In this document: positions 33,220-42,905 of the stretch, piece after piece
Layout: every line of letters begins with the position of its first letter
How positions within the stretch are numbered: the first letter of the stretch is position 1
Assembly (NCBI RefSeq): GCF_003600835.1
Contig: NZ_NQYC01000001.1
Coordinates: 124,001 to 188,000 of the forward strand
DNA length: 64,000 nt
Direction: 5' to 3'
From: Bacillus sp. PK3_68
Lineage (GTDB): Bacteria > Bacillota > Bacilli > Bacillales > Domibacillaceae
Notes under the pieces: generated by a model
What the model was told of the DNA's origin: nothing
What the model saw: the letters and a program-made list of their open reading frames with translations, nothing else
Databases searched by the model: none
Made by a program: the position numbers and the translations under genes

Positions 33220-33764
33220 CTAACTGTTTTGAGCTTGCATCAGTTCATATATCTTACGGGCAGTGTTGACATTTCTTACCGTAATTTGTTTGTATATCTT
33301 TGATCCGATGATCTTTGTCTTTCCACTTTTGGTTACATTTTCTTGTCAACCGACCATAGAATCGCGCCGGGGACATATTTCACTGTGTCGATATTTGGTT
33401 TAATAACCAGCTTCTCAAGTACCGATTCATCATCGATTTCATCCCATAAAAACATGACATCACTCGTCATGTTTTTATCATTTTTCCATGTGTCAGGAAT
33501 AGCGTTCATAATTCCTCTGACATCATCGACACTACGAACTACTACTTTAATTTGTAATTGGAAATCATTATAGATTGCTTCTTCCAAAATACGTGATAGT
33601 TCAGTTTTTGATAGGCTATTGTGTGAAAAAATAATGTTACCTGTATTGATGTATGTCACTACGTCATTCATCCCGACGTGCTCAAATGTTTGTTTAAGCA
33701 GCTTCATGTCAATTTTATTCTTTCCACCCACATTAATCCCCCGCAGAAGAGCAATATAAACCAT
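33220..33764 (-). pseudogene. DUF1697 family protein, frameshifted near the 3' end
   Basis: Begins MVYIALLRGINVGGKNKIDM, the DUF1697 signature, and continues GMNDVVTYINTGNIIFSH. The start at 33764 is chosen because AAAGG lies nine bases ahead. Earlier in-frame starts lack spacing. As written the frame ends after VDKKM. One more A in the run of four (T run on the + strand, 33338-33341) gives VDKKNVTKSGKTKIIGSKIY and the rest of the family C-terminus, ending at a TAG at 33220, for 181 residues. This is the normal family length. The function of DUF1697 is unknown. The break may be a sequencing error. Confidence 0.85.
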
Positions 33765-33894
33765 AACCATCATCCTTTTCACTTTTTATATAAATCTATT
33801 ACAGTCTTAGTCACTTTTTATTCTCCGCTAATTGCTTCGATTCCTTTTTCTTAATCGCCCTGTTCTTTAATTCAATGGCTCTATTATACTTGAG

Positions 33895-33988
33895 CGTTGA
33901 TTTTCATTGCAGGGGCGGTCCGTGAGCCTCGACGTCGTATGTACTTCTACGGGGCTCACAAGGACTCTCTTTTCCGTTACGATCAACA
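33895..33988. repeat. GC-rich interspersed repeat, copy B
   Basis: Starts GTTGATTTTCATTGCAGG (16 of 18 match copy A) and contains GGGGCGGTCCGTGAGCCTC (16 of 19 match copy A). It ends GATCAAC. It is shorter than copy A, as if internally deleted. Confidence 0.65.
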
Positions 33989-34208
33989 ATAGAAAAAACA
34001 ACCTTTAGCTTTAACAGAGCCTATTAAAAAATTGGTATGAATACATCAAATCGGGCAAGATTTCCGGGGGATGAGTATTTTACCGCCGTTATGTTGAAAA
34101 ACTCGTACGTTTAATGAAAAATTGTTCACTTAATGAACACACACTCGAAGAGACAGTAGTCTAAACAGGCAGGACATTTTGTCGGTGTGAAGAATATACC
34201 CTATACAA

Positions 34209-34376
34209 ATGTGTACGTACGACTCCATAGAAAAAAACTCAATTGCCCATACTGTAAACAATACGCAACCTCTTGATTCCTGTTCGTTTTGTCTCAGAAG
34301 TAAAGAAGAAGAGATTAGAAAGTTAGCTATGGGACCAGGAGTCTCTATATGCCGTGAATGTTTGGGAAGTGATTAA
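34209..34376 (+). CDS. Small ClpX-type C4 zinc-finger protein
   Basis: 55 residues. The C-terminal 32 residues carry Cys25-x2-Cys28-x19-Cys48-x2-Cys51 within SCSFCLRSKEEEIRKLAMGP and GVSICRECL. This is the spacing and sequence style of the ClpX N-terminal zinc-binding domain (CSFCGKS...GPGVYICDEC). No AAA+ domain follows, so this is a stand-alone finger. The start is uncertain. The ATG at 34209 has only a weak GTGAAG upstream. It may be a small adaptor or regulator, or a leftover domain. The four intact Cys argue for selection. Confidence 0.62.
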   Translation: MCTYDSIEKNSIAHTVNNTQPLDSCSFCLRSKEEEIRKLAMGPGVSICRECLGSD

Positions 34377-34513
34377 ATCACATTCTGCTGTAATTTAGAT
34401 GGTGTTCTGCTTGAATAAGGCAAGGGAAACTTTTAGTTGTACGGGTTTTCCTCTATTCCCATTCAGTTATCGATCATAATATTTAAAATAGCCTAAATAA
34501 TAAAGAAAGATGG

Positions 34514-34562
34514 TTGACAATAAATGTGAATCGGTTATAATTGAAATTGAAATTCATTCTCA
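34514..34562 (+). promoter_or_regulatory. Promoter with a Fur box for the FsrA-like sRNA
   Basis: -35 TTGACA (34514-34519), a 16-bp spacer, -10 TATAAT (34536-34541). Just downstream TGAAATTCATTCTCA (34548-34562) matches the 7-1-7 Fur box TGATAATnATTATCA at 11 of 14 fixed positions and covers the start site. This arrangement is that of an iron-repressed promoter. Confidence 0.72.
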
Positions 34563-34645
34563 TTACCCCCTCTTTTAATGAGACTGAAGCATTGCTGATA
34601 TGTGTGAGAAGGCAGTACGTTTAACGTGCTGTCTTTTCTTTTTTA
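34548..34645 (+). ncRNA. fsrA: Candidate FsrA-like iron-sparing small RNA
   Basis: A transcript of about 98 nt from the Fur-controlled promoter to a terminator (GGCAGTACGT / ACGTGCTGTC, loop TTA, then TTTTCTTTTTT). No ORF with an RBS lies inside. Near the 5' end is an unpaired ATTACCCCCTCTTTT, the kind of C-rich tract by which FsrA of Bacillus pairs with Shine-Dalgarno regions of mRNAs for iron-rich proteins. The size, Fur box, C-rich tract and terminator all fit FsrA. The identification rests on features I remember, not on an alignment. Confidence 0.68.
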
Positions 34646-34726
34646 TGAAACGGATTGCATCTGCTGGGCTCGTATCGTAATGTTATAAGAGGCTGCTAAG
34701 CTCCTGTTAAAGAAAGGAAGGGAAAC

Positions 34727-35005
34727 ATGAATAAAAAGGTACAGGGGGATTCCCGTTTCAAAATAGCTAAAAAAGAAGCGTGGATAGGAATCTTGTTAGT
34801 CGTTTTTAATTTTATTTGGTGGTACGGTTTTGCATATGGTCTTGGCAGTGGTCCAGCTGAAAATTACAGCTTCATCTTCGGACTTCCAGCTTGGTTTTTT
34901 TTCAGCTGTGTAGTAGGCCTTATTGTAATGATTTTTCTCGTAGCCTTTACAGTAAAATACTTCTTTAAAGAAGTACCGTTTGATGAAGAAGGTGAGAAGC
35001 GATGA
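34727..35005 (+). CDS. yhdT: YhdT-family (DUF997) membrane protein
   Basis: 92 residues with two membrane spans (IGILLVVFNFIWWYGFAYGLG and WFFFSCVVGLIVMIFLVAFTV). It has the DUF997 signature KEAWIGILLVV.NFIWWY and the PAWFF motif. AAGGAAGGGA precedes the ATG. The stop codon overlaps the panF start by 4 bp. DUF997 proteins are regularly encoded just ahead of PanF symporters, and are thought to be an accessory subunit of the transporter. Confidence 0.87.
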   Translation: MNKKVQGDSRFKIAKKEAWIGILLVVFNFIWWYGFAYGLGSGPAENYSFIFGLPAWFFFSCVVGLIVMIFLVAFTVKYFFKEVPFDEEGEKR

Positions 35006-36438
35006 ATATGTCGGTAATTTGGCCGCTTGTTGTGTTTCTTGTACTGATTTTTTTAGTTGGGATTTATGCCTCAAGGCATGTGCAAAGTTCGTCCTCATTT
35101 ATTCAGGAATATTTTTTAGGCAGCCGCGAACTGGGGGGATTTATTCTTGCCATGACGATGGCGGCGACGTATGGAAGTGCCTCCAGTTTTTTGAGTGGTC
35201 CTGGAGCCGCTTATAATTATGGGCTTTCCTGGGTGCTGCTGGCGATGAGCCAGGTGGCTACCGGGTATTTTGTTTTGATGATTCTTGGAAAGAAGTTTGC
35301 TATCATGGCGAGAAGGTATCAGGCCGTAACCCTTGTGGACTTTTTATTTGCCCGTTATAAAAGTCAGCTTGTTGTTATATTGGCCGCACTCAGCATTATT
35401 ATTTTCTTATTTTCTGCTATGGTGGCCCAATGGATTGGCGGAGCACGGCTTGTAGAGTCACTTACGGGTCTTTCCTATACTACCGCCTTAATAATTTTCG
35501 CAGCCTCTGTCTTAATTTATGTGGTAATTGGCGGATTTCGTGCAGTAGCAATTACTGATATGGTTCAGGGCCTTATTATGGTTGCTGGTACAGTGATTTT
35601 ATTTGTGGCTGCTTTGAAGGCCGGTGGAGGCATGGAGAAGATTATGATGACTCTCGGAGCAGAAAATCCCAATCTATTAAGCCCCTATGGAAATGATCGC
35701 AGTCTAACACCGCTTTATGTTTCATCTTTTTGGGTGTTGGTCGGCATAGGTGTTGTTGGCTTGCCACAAGTAGCTGTCAGAGCAATGAGTTATAAAGACG
35801 CCAAGGCCATGCACCGTGCGCTGATTATCGGCACCATCGTGGTAGGGGTGATTATGCTCGGCATGCACTTGATTGGAGTGATGGCGCGCGCAATTATTCC
35901 TGGTGTGACAATAGGCGATAAGGTAATGCCTGAACTGGCAATGACCATAATGCCAGACTGGCTGGCCGGCATTGTTCTTGCGGCCCCGATGGCGGCGATT
36001 ATGTCTACGGTAGATTCTTTGCTTCTGCTCGTATCAAGTGCGGTTGTAAAAGATTTATATTTGCACTTTATTAATAAAGAGGCAGAAGAAAAGAAAGTGA
36101 AAAAGCTAAGCTTTATTGTGACGACAATTATTGGAGTGGTTGTTTTTATCGTTGCTCTACAGCCTCCTGATTTAATTATCTGGCTCAATTTATTTTCATT
36201 CGGCGGTCTTGAAGCTGTATTTATCTGGCCGGTTGTTTTAGGCTTGTATTGGCAGCGGGCAAACGGAGCAGGAGCAGCATCCGCAATGATTACAGGTATG
36301 GTCTCCTATATTCTTTTTAATACGTTTTACCCCAATGCATTTGGGATGCATACAGTGGTTTTGCCCATTTTGTTATCACTTGTCACATTTATAGCGGTCT
36401 CTTTATTGAGCGGACGTTCCAATTGGAAGCAGGCCTAG
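35002..36438 (+). CDS. panF: Sodium/pantothenate symporter
   Basis: 478-residue solute:sodium symporter (SSF) with 13 predicted spans. Family motifs include the N-terminal YFLGSRELGGFILAMTMAATYGSASSF segment and GGFRAVAITDMVQGLIM, the SSF signature. The pairing with yhdT specifically points to pantothenate among SSF members. It imports vitamin B5, the precursor of CoA, with Na+. The overlap with yhdT implies coupled translation. The 3' end lies within the terminator hairpin. Confidence 0.9.
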   Translation: MNMSVIWPLVVFLVLIFLVGIYASRHVQSSSSFIQEYFLGSRELGGFILAMTMAATYGSASSFLSGPGAAYNYGLSWVLLAMSQVATGYFVLMILGKKFAIMARRYQAVTLVDFLFARYKSQLVVILAALSIIIFLFSAMVAQWIGGARLVESLTGLSYTTALIIFAASVLIYVVIGGFRAVAITDMVQGLIMVAGTVILFVAALKAGGGMEKIMMTLGAENPNLLSPYGNDRSLTPLYVSSFWVLVGIGVVGLPQVAVRAMSYKDAKAMHRALIIGTIVVGVIMLGMHLIGVMARAIIPGVTIGDKVMPELAMTIMPDWLAGIVLAAPMAAIMSTVDSLLLLVSSAVVKDLYLHFINKEAEEKKVKKLSFIVTTIIGVVVFIVALQPPDLIIWLNLFSFGGLEAVFIWPVVLGLYWQRANGAGAASAMITGMVSYILFNTFYPNAFGMHTVVLPILLSLVTFIAVSLLSGRSNWKQA

Positions 36439-36463
36439 ATATAATCTGGGCCTGCTTCTGTTT
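36426..36463. terminator. Terminator between panF and yuxH
   Basis: GAAGCAGGCC (36426-36435) pairs with GGGCCTGCTTC (36448-36458), then TGTTTTT. It overlaps the last codons of both convergent genes. Confidence 0.8.
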
Positions 36464-37669
36464 TTATAATCATGTCAGCCCATTGGCATGCGTCTTGATA
36501 ACAGGCCAATAATACCCGTTCCTCCATTTGCATTTCATGGCTGATTTCACTGACAGCTGTCCAATGTCCTCTCTCCATTTCCACTATCAAATGAAGCAGC
36601 TGAAAAAGTGTCCCGTCTTCAAAGAGAAGGGCTTCTTTTATTTTTTCATCAACCGGCAAATCTTGAAGGAGCACTTCTATTGGCTTATTGATGAAAACGT
36701 CAATCATCGAGAGCATGCCTAAGAGAAAAAACAGAGATGAAGGTTCATCGTGAAGGTAGCATAAGGCAAGTAATTCTAACGTTTTTGCCCGCACCAAAGA
36801 AACACGGATGACCTCCTCTGAACACATCGAATCAGACGAGCTGAACATCATCACAAACAGCCACTTTTTTAATTCATCAAGACCAATAAGCATAATGGCT
36901 TGATGAATCGTTTTTATTTTTTTCTTTGAATAAAAACAGTCCGGTTGAGCAGCTTTAATAACTTATAGGAAAGAGACAAGTCTGCTTCAATAAGTTTGGC
37001 TATTTTATAAACGTTAGGTTCGGAACTCATGACTTCATGCAAAATAACAAAGTAGCGTCCTGAAAACTGGGGGATGGATTTAGCGCTGATAATTGTAGGC
37101 TCAGCAAAGAAGAATCCTTGGAATAAGTCGAATCCTTCATCCAGCGCTTCTTGTAAATGTTCCCTTGTTTCTACTTTTTCTGCGAGCCATATAAGAGGAA
37201 GGCCAGCCATGTCCCGTTTCATTTTGTCTCTCTCAGCTTTGGCCGTATCAAGAAAATCCACCTTGATAATATTCGCATATTGTATCAGTTCCTTATTTTC
37301 GTCTCTTAAAAGGAAGTCATCAAGAGCGAGAGTATAGCCTTTTGCCTTTAATTCCTTGCAAGCAGCCTTTATTCCGGCAGTTGTTTCTATTTCTTCTAAT
37401 AGCTCAATGACAATTTTTTCTGCCGGCAAAATTTCAGGAAAATGCTGCAAAAGCAAATTTTCTGTGAAGTTGATATATACTTGTTTTCCTCTGGAAAGCT
37501 TATCGAGTCCAATGTTTAAGAGACTGTTCGCTAATACTTCGATCGTTGCTTCATCACCGTTTATTGACGTTCCAGGATGTTTGCCGTCACTGTCGCGGTA
37601 GAGCAGCTCGTAAGCAACTGTTTGTTCTTTTCGATTAAAAATTGGTTGCCTGGCTACATGCACAGTCAT
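36435..37669 (-). pseudogene. yuxH: YuxH-like EAL-HDOD domain protein, frameshifted in the middle
   Basis: Two frames (37669-36914 and about 36920-36435) join into one protein of about 411 residues. The N-terminal half is a degenerate EAL domain (AYELLYRDSDG, where EAL has become ELL, then LALDDFLL and IIKVDF). The C-terminal half is an HDOD domain (ADLSLSYKLLKLLN, then LIGLDELKKWLFV). As written the frame stops after FIQRKK. One more A in the run of seven (T run on +, 36917-36923) gives FIQRKKIKTIHQAIMLIGLDEL, the usual HDOD continuation. The start ATG at 37669 has GGGGTGAG upstream. The protein is likely a signalling or c-di-GMP-sensing protein without phosphodiesterase activity. The break may be a sequencing error. 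Confidence 0.87.
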
Positions 37670-37833
37670 TGATCTCACCCCATCTATTACTACTTTGTTC
37701 ATAACCTATAGGTAAAAAGATACAATCATTAGGAAGATTTGTCTATAAATACCTATAAAAATTTGGAAAATCTATTTTTATCAAAGTGAGACGACCATCA
37801 GGCTTATAAAAATAAAAAAATTCAAACAAAGGG

Positions 37834-37863
37834 TTGACTTTTTATATAAAATTAGAATATGAT
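37834..37863 (+). promoter_or_regulatory. Promoter of the trp operon
   Basis: -35 TTGACT (37834-37839), an 18-bp spacer, -10 TATGAT (37858-37863). Transcription should start near 37870 and pass through both T-boxes. Confidence 0.72.
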
Positions 37864-37869
37864 GTATTA

Positions 37870-38157
37870 CAACAAAACAAAGAACGACTTATAACAAGTG
37901 TTGACGAAGAAGAGTAGCTTTAATGAATGCTTCAGAGAGCTGATGGTTGGTGCAAATCAGTGCAAACATTTTAGTGAATGGCCTTCCGAGCTTCCGTACC
38001 GAACTCCTTTCGATAGTAGGCTGCGGCGAACGTCTTATCGTTACAAAAGACAGGCATTCAAGCAATAAGCTTCGATGCTCTCAGAGTGGACTGCACGAAC
38101 CGCAGTCAATAAAGGTGGCACCACGGCTCCCCGTCCTTTGCGATAGGGGGCTTTTTG
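37870..38157 (+). promoter_or_regulatory. T-box leader 1 (Trp specifier)
   Basis: Contains GACGAAGAAGAGTAG near the base of stem I, a specifier region TGAATGGCCTTC with TGG (Trp), and the T-box core AAAGGTGGCACCACGG (38111-38126). A terminator follows with CCCC/GGGG pairing and a T run (to 38155). Uncharged tRNA-Trp would pair with the core and favour the antiterminator, turning on the trp genes. Confidence 0.87.
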
Positions 38158-38182
38158 TGTTTTTTAAATTTATAGGTAAATT

Positions 38183-38446
38183 CATTGACGAAGAAGAGTA
38201 AGTTTGTGACGCGCGCAACAGAGAGCCGGGAAGGTGAGAGCCGGTGCCGCATATCAGGCTGAATGGACTTCGGAGAGGCAGCAGGAAATGGCTGCCCGGC
38301 TTCCACCGTTATCAGGACCCGGACGGGATAGAACATTTTCGTCTGGATGAAGAGGAAGCTTTTTAGCTTCAATGCGAGGTGGCACCGCGGTCAATCCGTC
38401 CTCCGCAGCAGTGATACATTCACTTGCTGCGGAGGATTTTTTATTT
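38183..38446 (+). promoter_or_regulatory. T-box leader 2 (Trp specifier)
   Basis: A second complete T-box. It repeats GACGAAGAAGAGTAAG, has the specifier TGAATGGACTTC with TGG (Trp), and the core GAGGTGGCACCGCGG (38376-38390). It ends in a very strong terminator (TCCTCCGCAGCA... / ...TGCTGCGGAGGA plus T run, 38399-38442). It lies in series with T-box 1, so both must antiterminate for expression. Confidence 0.9.
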
Positions 38447-38475
38447 TTATTAAACAATCAAGAGGTGAAAGGGAA

Positions 38476-39870
38476 ATGAAAACAACGGAAAAAATGAATT
38501 ATAAATTAAGGGAAATGGAAGGCGATATGCTGACGCCGATCATGCTTTATCATCAAATGCAAGGAGAAAAAAAATTTCTGCTTGAAAGCTCCTATAAGCA
38601 TGAACAAAGTGGTCGGTACTCTTTTCTTGGAATGAATCCAGCAGCTGAATATAAAGCAGTTGGTCAGGAGATAGAACGAATCAATCACCGCACAGGAACG
38701 AGTGAATCGTCTTTCGGCCACAGTCTTCATCAATTAAAAGAAATGCTTTCTAACAGAGGAACAGCTGAACAACCTTTCCCTTTCTTTGGGGGCGGGATTG
38801 GGTATATCGGGTACGATGTTATGTTTTTAGATGAGCATATCGGTGAATCGCTAGAAGACGAACTGGAAATGCCGGATGTTCACTTTATGTTTTACGATAC
38901 AATTATCATTTATGACCACTTGTTGCAGAAAGTAACACTTGCCGCAGTTGACCTGTTCGGTGACCGGTCAGAGAAGGAGCTGGAAGAAACGTTATTGAAT
39001 TTGGAAAATTGCGTAAACGGCGCGAGCCAGCCAAAGCAGACGGAAGTGCTAGATCATCTTTCATTTGCTGGCAATGTGGATAAAGAGCAATTCAGCCAAC
39101 TGGTTGAAACAGCCAAACAGCATATTATTCGCGGAGACATTTTCCAGGTAGTCCTTTCCCAGCGACTGAAGGCAGCATTCGAGGGCAATCCGTTTTCGCT
39201 ATACCGGCGTTTACGAACATCCAATCCTTCGCCTTATATGTTTTATATTGATTTTAATGAATATACGGTATTAGGGGCTTCGCCTGAGAGCCTTATACGG
39301 ATTAATGGTCGGGAAGTTACAACCAACCCAATAGCCGGTACAAGGCCACGAGGAGTAAATGAAGAGGAAGATACAGCGCTAGAACGGGAACTGCTTAATG
39401 ATGAAAAGGAAATAGCTGAACATCGAATGTTGGTAGATTTAAGCCGTAATGACCTTGGCCGGGTATGTAAAATTGGGAGCGTTCATTTATCTAAATATCA
39501 GAAGATTGAAAAATATAAGCATGTCATGCATATTGTCTCGGAAGTAACAGGAGAACTAAAGGAGGAAATTCATCCCCTTGAAGCGCTGTCAGCTTGCCTG
39601 CCTGCCGGAACAGTATCGGGTGCGCCAAAAATCCGGGCGATGCAAATTATTAATGACTTAGAGTCAACGAAGCGCGGCTTGTACGCCGGAGCAGTCGGCT
39701 ATATCTCATCAAATGGTGATCTCGATTTTGCCCTTGCGATCCGGACGATGATTGTGAAAGGCAACCAAGCCTATGTTCAGGCAGGAGCCGGTATCGTGTA
39801 TGATTCCATTCCGGAAAAAGAATATGAAGAAACAATGCATAAAGCAAAAGCATTGCTGGAGGTAAAATAA
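38476..39870 (+). CDS. trpE: Anthranilate synthase component I
   Basis: 464 residues from the ATG at 38476, which has AAAGGGA upstream. The longer open frame begins inside the T-box leader and is not used. The N-terminus carries the feedback site [18 protein letters not shown] (LLES binds Trp). The chorismate-binding core has [43 protein letters not shown] and [15 protein letters not shown]. With TrpG it converts chorismate and glutamine to anthranilate. It overlaps trpGD by one base (TAATG). Confidence 0.97.
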   Translation: MKTTEKMNYKLREMEGDMLTPIMLYHQMQGEKKFLLESSYKHEQSGRYSFLGMNPAAEYKAVGQEIERINHRTGTSESSFGHSLHQLKEMLSNRGTAEQPFPFFGGGIGYIGYDVMFLDEHIGESLEDELEMPDVHFMFYDTIIIYDHLLQKVTLAAVDLFGDRSEKELEETLLNLENCVNGASQPKQTEVLDHLSFAGNVDKEQFSQLVETAKQHIIRGDIFQVVLSQRLKAAFEGNPFSLYRRLRTSNPSPYMFYIDFNEYTVLGASPESLIRINGREVTTNPIAGTRPRGVNEEEDTALERELLNDEKEIAEHRMLVDLSRNDLGRVCKIGSVHLSKYQKIEKYKHVMHIVSEVTGELKEEIHPLEALSACLPAGTVSGAPKIRAMQIINDLESTKRGLYAGAVGYISSNGDLDFALAIRTMIVKGNQAYVQAGAGIVYDSIPEKEYEETMHKAKALLEVK

Positions 39871-41483
39871 TGATCCTACTCATTGATAACTACGATTCCT
39901 TTACGTATAACTTGTATCAGCAAATCGGTTCTTTAGGAAAAAATGTACGGGTCATCCGCAATGATGAAATGACACTCGCAGAGATTGAAGCCCTTGAACC
40001 GGAAGCTATCGTATTATCACCCGGTCCCGGCACACCGGAGGAAGCAGGCATTTGTATCGACGTGGTTCGCAGCTTCTTCCACCGGATTCCGATCCTTGGC
40101 ATTTGCCTGGGGCACCAGGCGATTGCGGCTGCATTCGGGGCGAAAATCAAGCCCGCAAAAACGATTAAGCACGGAAAAATCTCACTCATTAAGCATAACG
40201 GCAAAGGGATGTTTCAGGCGCTAGCTGGCCCAGTTCCTGTCATGCGGTATCATTCGCTTTCTGTTGATCAAGAGTCGCTTCCAGAAAAGCTGGAGGTACT
40301 CGCCACATCTGCGGACGATGAAGAAATTATGGCGATTCGCCATCGAGAGTACCCCGTGTACGGGTTGCAATTTCATCCTGAATCCATCGGAACAAAAGCA
40401 GGAACGGATATGATTCAGCAATTTTTCCGTCAGTACCGAAAGGAGAAGAACATGAAACAATACTTACTGAAATTGTCCGATCACCAGTCACTGCAGGAAA
40501 CAGAAATGGAGGCGGCCATTGAAGAAATCCTGCAGGAGGATGCAACAGACAGCGAAATTGCCGCTTTCCTCGTTGCTTTAAAGGCAAAAGGGGAAACGGT
40601 GGAAGAGATTGCTGCGCTTGTGAATGTGTTGAGACAAAATGCACTTGGTATAGGGAAGCAACTGCCGGGCGTAATGGACAATTGCGGAACCGGTGGAGAT
40701 GGCTCGCAAAGCTTTAATATCAGCACGACATCGGCTTTTGTATTAGCAGGTGCGGGAGTAAAAGTAGCGAAGCATGGCAACCGTAGCGTATCGAGCAAAA
40801 CAGGCAGCGCTGATGTATTAGAGCATCTCGGCATTTCTCTTGATTACTTAGAAGGGGAAACAGATGAGCTTCTGGAAGAGAACGGCATCGCCTTTTTATT
40901 CGCGCCCCACGTTCATCCGAGATTAAAAAAGATTATGAAAGTCCGCCGGGATTTAAAAATTCCAACGGTTTTTAACTTAATCGGTCCATTAACAAATCCG
41001 GTCCATCTTGATACCCAACTGCTCGGTATTTATCGCCGGGATATGCTGGAGATGATGGCCAACGTGCTGAATCGTCTTGGAAGAAAGCGAGCGGTTGTGC
41101 TAAATGGAGCAGGTTTTATGGATGAAGCTTCTTTAGCAGGGGAAAATCATTTGATTTTACTTGAATCAGGGGAGACGAAAAAAATGATCGTCACACCAGA
41201 AGAAGTTGGACTCCCTGTTTATGGTCTAGAGGCGATCCGCGGCGGCGAAGCAAAAGAAAATGCCGAAATTTTAAAAAGCATTCTGGAAGGGGAAAAAGGA
41301 GCAAGACGCGATACCGTTCTCTTAAATGCCGGCATTGGCTTGTTCGCTAATGGCAAAGCAAAAACCATTCAAGAAGGAATCGAGCTAGCGAGAGAAAGCA
41401 TTGATTCAGGTGCAGCCTTATCAAAATTACAGTATTTAATTGACTATTCAAAACAGCGGCAGAAAGTGAGGATCCCAGTATGA
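39870..41483 (+). CDS. trpGD: Fused anthranilate synthase component II / anthranilate phosphoribosyltransferase
   Basis: 537 residues, two enzymes in one frame. Residues 1-190 are the glutamine amidotransferase TrpG with the triad Cys79 (GICLGHQ), His169 and Glu171 (LQFHPES). From Met195 the protein is TrpD with the PRPP motif DNCGTGGDG, and [20 protein letters not shown]. The domains are joined by only a few residues (RKEKN). AAAGGAG (40439-40445) and ATG (40452) at the joint form a complete internal start, so TrpD may also be made alone. A dedicated trpG differs from B. subtilis, where pabA supplies this subunit from the folate operon. TrpGD fusion is known in enterics but unusual in Bacilli. 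Confidence 0.93.
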   Translation: MILLIDNYDSFTYNLYQQIGSLGKNVRVIRNDEMTLAEIEALEPEAIVLSPGPGTPEEAGICIDVVRSFFHRIPILGICLGHQAIAAAFGAKIKPAKTIKHGKISLIKHNGKGMFQALAGPVPVMRYHSLSVDQESLPEKLEVLATSADDEEIMAIRHREYPVYGLQFHPESIGTKAGTDMIQQFFRQYRKEKNMKQYLLKLSDHQSLQETEMEAAIEEILQEDATDSEIAAFLVALKAKGETVEEIAALVNVLRQNALGIGKQLPGVMDNCGTGGDGSQSFNISTTSAFVLAGAGVKVAKHGNRSVSSKTGSADVLEHLGISLDYLEGETDELLEENGIAFLFAPHVHPRLKKIMKVRRDLKIPTVFNLIGPLTNPVHLDTQLLGIYRRDMLEMMANVLNRLGRKRAVVLNGAGFMDEASLAGENHLILLESGETKKMIVTPEEVGLPVYGLEAIRGGEAKENAEILKSILEGEKGARRDTVLLNAGIGLFANGKAKTIQEGIELARESIDSGAALSKLQYLIDYSKQRQKVRIPV

Positions 41484-42259
41484 GTGCAACCATTTTAGAT
41501 AAAATTCTGGCTAAGAAACAGGAGGAAGTCGAGCGATTGAAGCAGACTTTCCAGGTGAGTATACCAAAAGAGAAACAGGAAAAACGATCTTTATATACCC
41601 GTTTTTATGAATCTAAAAAAATGAACATTATTTCTGAGATTAAAAGGGCCTCCCCTTCTAAAGGAGATATTCATCCAGACGTTGATCCTGTTCGGCAGGC
41701 GAAAGAATATGAACAAGGCGGCGCTAATGCCATATCTGTTTTAACAGATGAACCTTTCTTTAAAGGCACGATGAGCGATTTGGAAGCGGTGCGACAGAAC
41801 GTGACGGTTCCAGTATTATGCAAGGATTTTATGATTGATGCTATCCAGATTGACCGGGCAAAAGCAGCAGGTGCAGATATTATTTTACTGATCGCAGCCG
41901 CTCTCCAGCAAGAACAGCTGACAAGCCTCTACTCGTATGCTAAGGAGCAGGAGCTCGATGTGTTGCTTGAAGTTCACAATGAAGAAGAGATGGAGCGGGC
42001 TCTTCTCATTGATGCCGATGTCATTGGTATTAACAATCGTGATTTAAAAAGCTTCGTGGTCGATCTGGGAGTGACTGAGCGGCTATTGCAGTCTTATTGG
42101 CATCCTGAAAAGGTGTTTATTGCCGAAAGCGGCATCCGCACAGCTGCTGATGTAGAAAGAGTAAAAGCGGCGGGAGCCAAAGGCATTTTGGTCGGCGAAA
42201 CCTTTATGAGAAGTGCAAATATCGGCCAAACATTCCGTGAATTGAAAATCAGCTTGTGA
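41480..42259 (+). CDS. trpC: Indole-3-glycerol phosphate synthase
   Basis: 259-residue TIM barrel. Motifs are [13 protein letters not shown] (phosphate and catalytic Lys), [48 protein letters not shown] and [11 protein letters not shown]. It closes the ring of CdRP to indole glycerol phosphate. It overlaps trpGD by 4 bp (ATGA). It is monofunctional; trpF is separate. Confidence 0.97.
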   Translation: MSATILDKILAKKQEEVERLKQTFQVSIPKEKQEKRSLYTRFYESKKMNIISEIKRASPSKGDIHPDVDPVRQAKEYEQGGANAISVLTDEPFFKGTMSDLEAVRQNVTVPVLCKDFMIDAIQIDRAKAAGADIILLIAAALQQEQLTSLYSYAKEQELDVLLEVHNEEEMERALLIDADVIGINNRDLKSFVVDLGVTERLLQSYWHPEKVFIAESGIRTAADVERVKAAGAKGILVGETFMRSANIGQTFRELKISL

Positions 42260-42269
42260 GGTGACGAGT

Positions 42270-42905
42270 ATGAAAGTAAAAATATGCGGCGTCCAGGATG
42301 TGAAGACCGCTCTATACGCAAAGCAAATTGGAACAGATGCAATTGGCTTTGTGTTCGCAAAGAGCAAGCGCCAGCTGTCAGCTGAACAGGCGAAAGGCAT
42401 TGCTGCTGGTCTGGGGAAAGGTCCGTTAAAAGTCGGGGTCTTCGTGAATGAGGAATTAGAGAAAATAGAATCCATTGCCGATCAGGCTTCACTCGATGTG
42501 ATTCAGCTCCATGGTGATGAACCGCCTGAATTTGCGAAAAGTCTGCGATTACCGGTGATTAAAGCATTCAGCTTTGAAAAAGGGGCGAAACTTTCAGATA
42601 TGCTGAGCTATCCAGCAGACTTTATTTTGCTTGATAGTCCGGCCGGCCCTTACCGGGGCGGCAACGGGACATCTTTTGACTGGACGCTTTTAGAAAAAGA
42701 ATCTTTTGATCGTTCCCGTCTGATTTTAGCTGGGGGACTAAACACGGAAAATGTAGAAGAAGCGATTGGAACGGTCCGTCCGTTTGCCGTAGATGTCTCA
42801 AGTGGAGTGGAAACAGACGGAGTAAAGGACCGGGAAAAAATAAAACAGTTTATTCAAACAGTGAAGGGAGTAACGAAAGATGACTACATATGTACAACCA
42901 GATGA
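42270..42905 (+). CDS. trpF: Phosphoribosylanthranilate isomerase
   Basis: 211 residues from ATG 42270, with GAGGTG eight bases ahead (an in-frame GTG at 42261 lies within this SD). The N-terminus [12 protein letters not shown] has the catalytic Cys. [35 protein letters not shown] (catalytic Asp) and [16 protein letters not shown] follow. It isomerises PRA to CdRP. The end overlaps trpB by 26 bp. Confidence 0.96.
   Translation: MKVKICGVQDVKTALYAKQIGTDAIGFVFAKSKRQLSAEQAKGIAAGLGKGPLKVGVFVNEELEKIESIADQASLDVIQLHGDEPPEFAKSLRLPVIKAFSFEKGAKLSDMLSYPADFILLDSPAGPYRGGNGTSFDWTLLEKESFDRSRLILAGGLNTENVEEAIGTVRPFAVDVSSGVETDGVKDREKIKQFIQTVKGVTKDDYICTTR

Noticed and set aside
34030-34180. Broken frame YRRYVEKLVRLMKNCSLNEHTLEE upstream of the zinc-finger ORF
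   Set aside because: Could be a decayed gene, but no family is recognisable and there is no start or RBS, so it is not listed as a feature.
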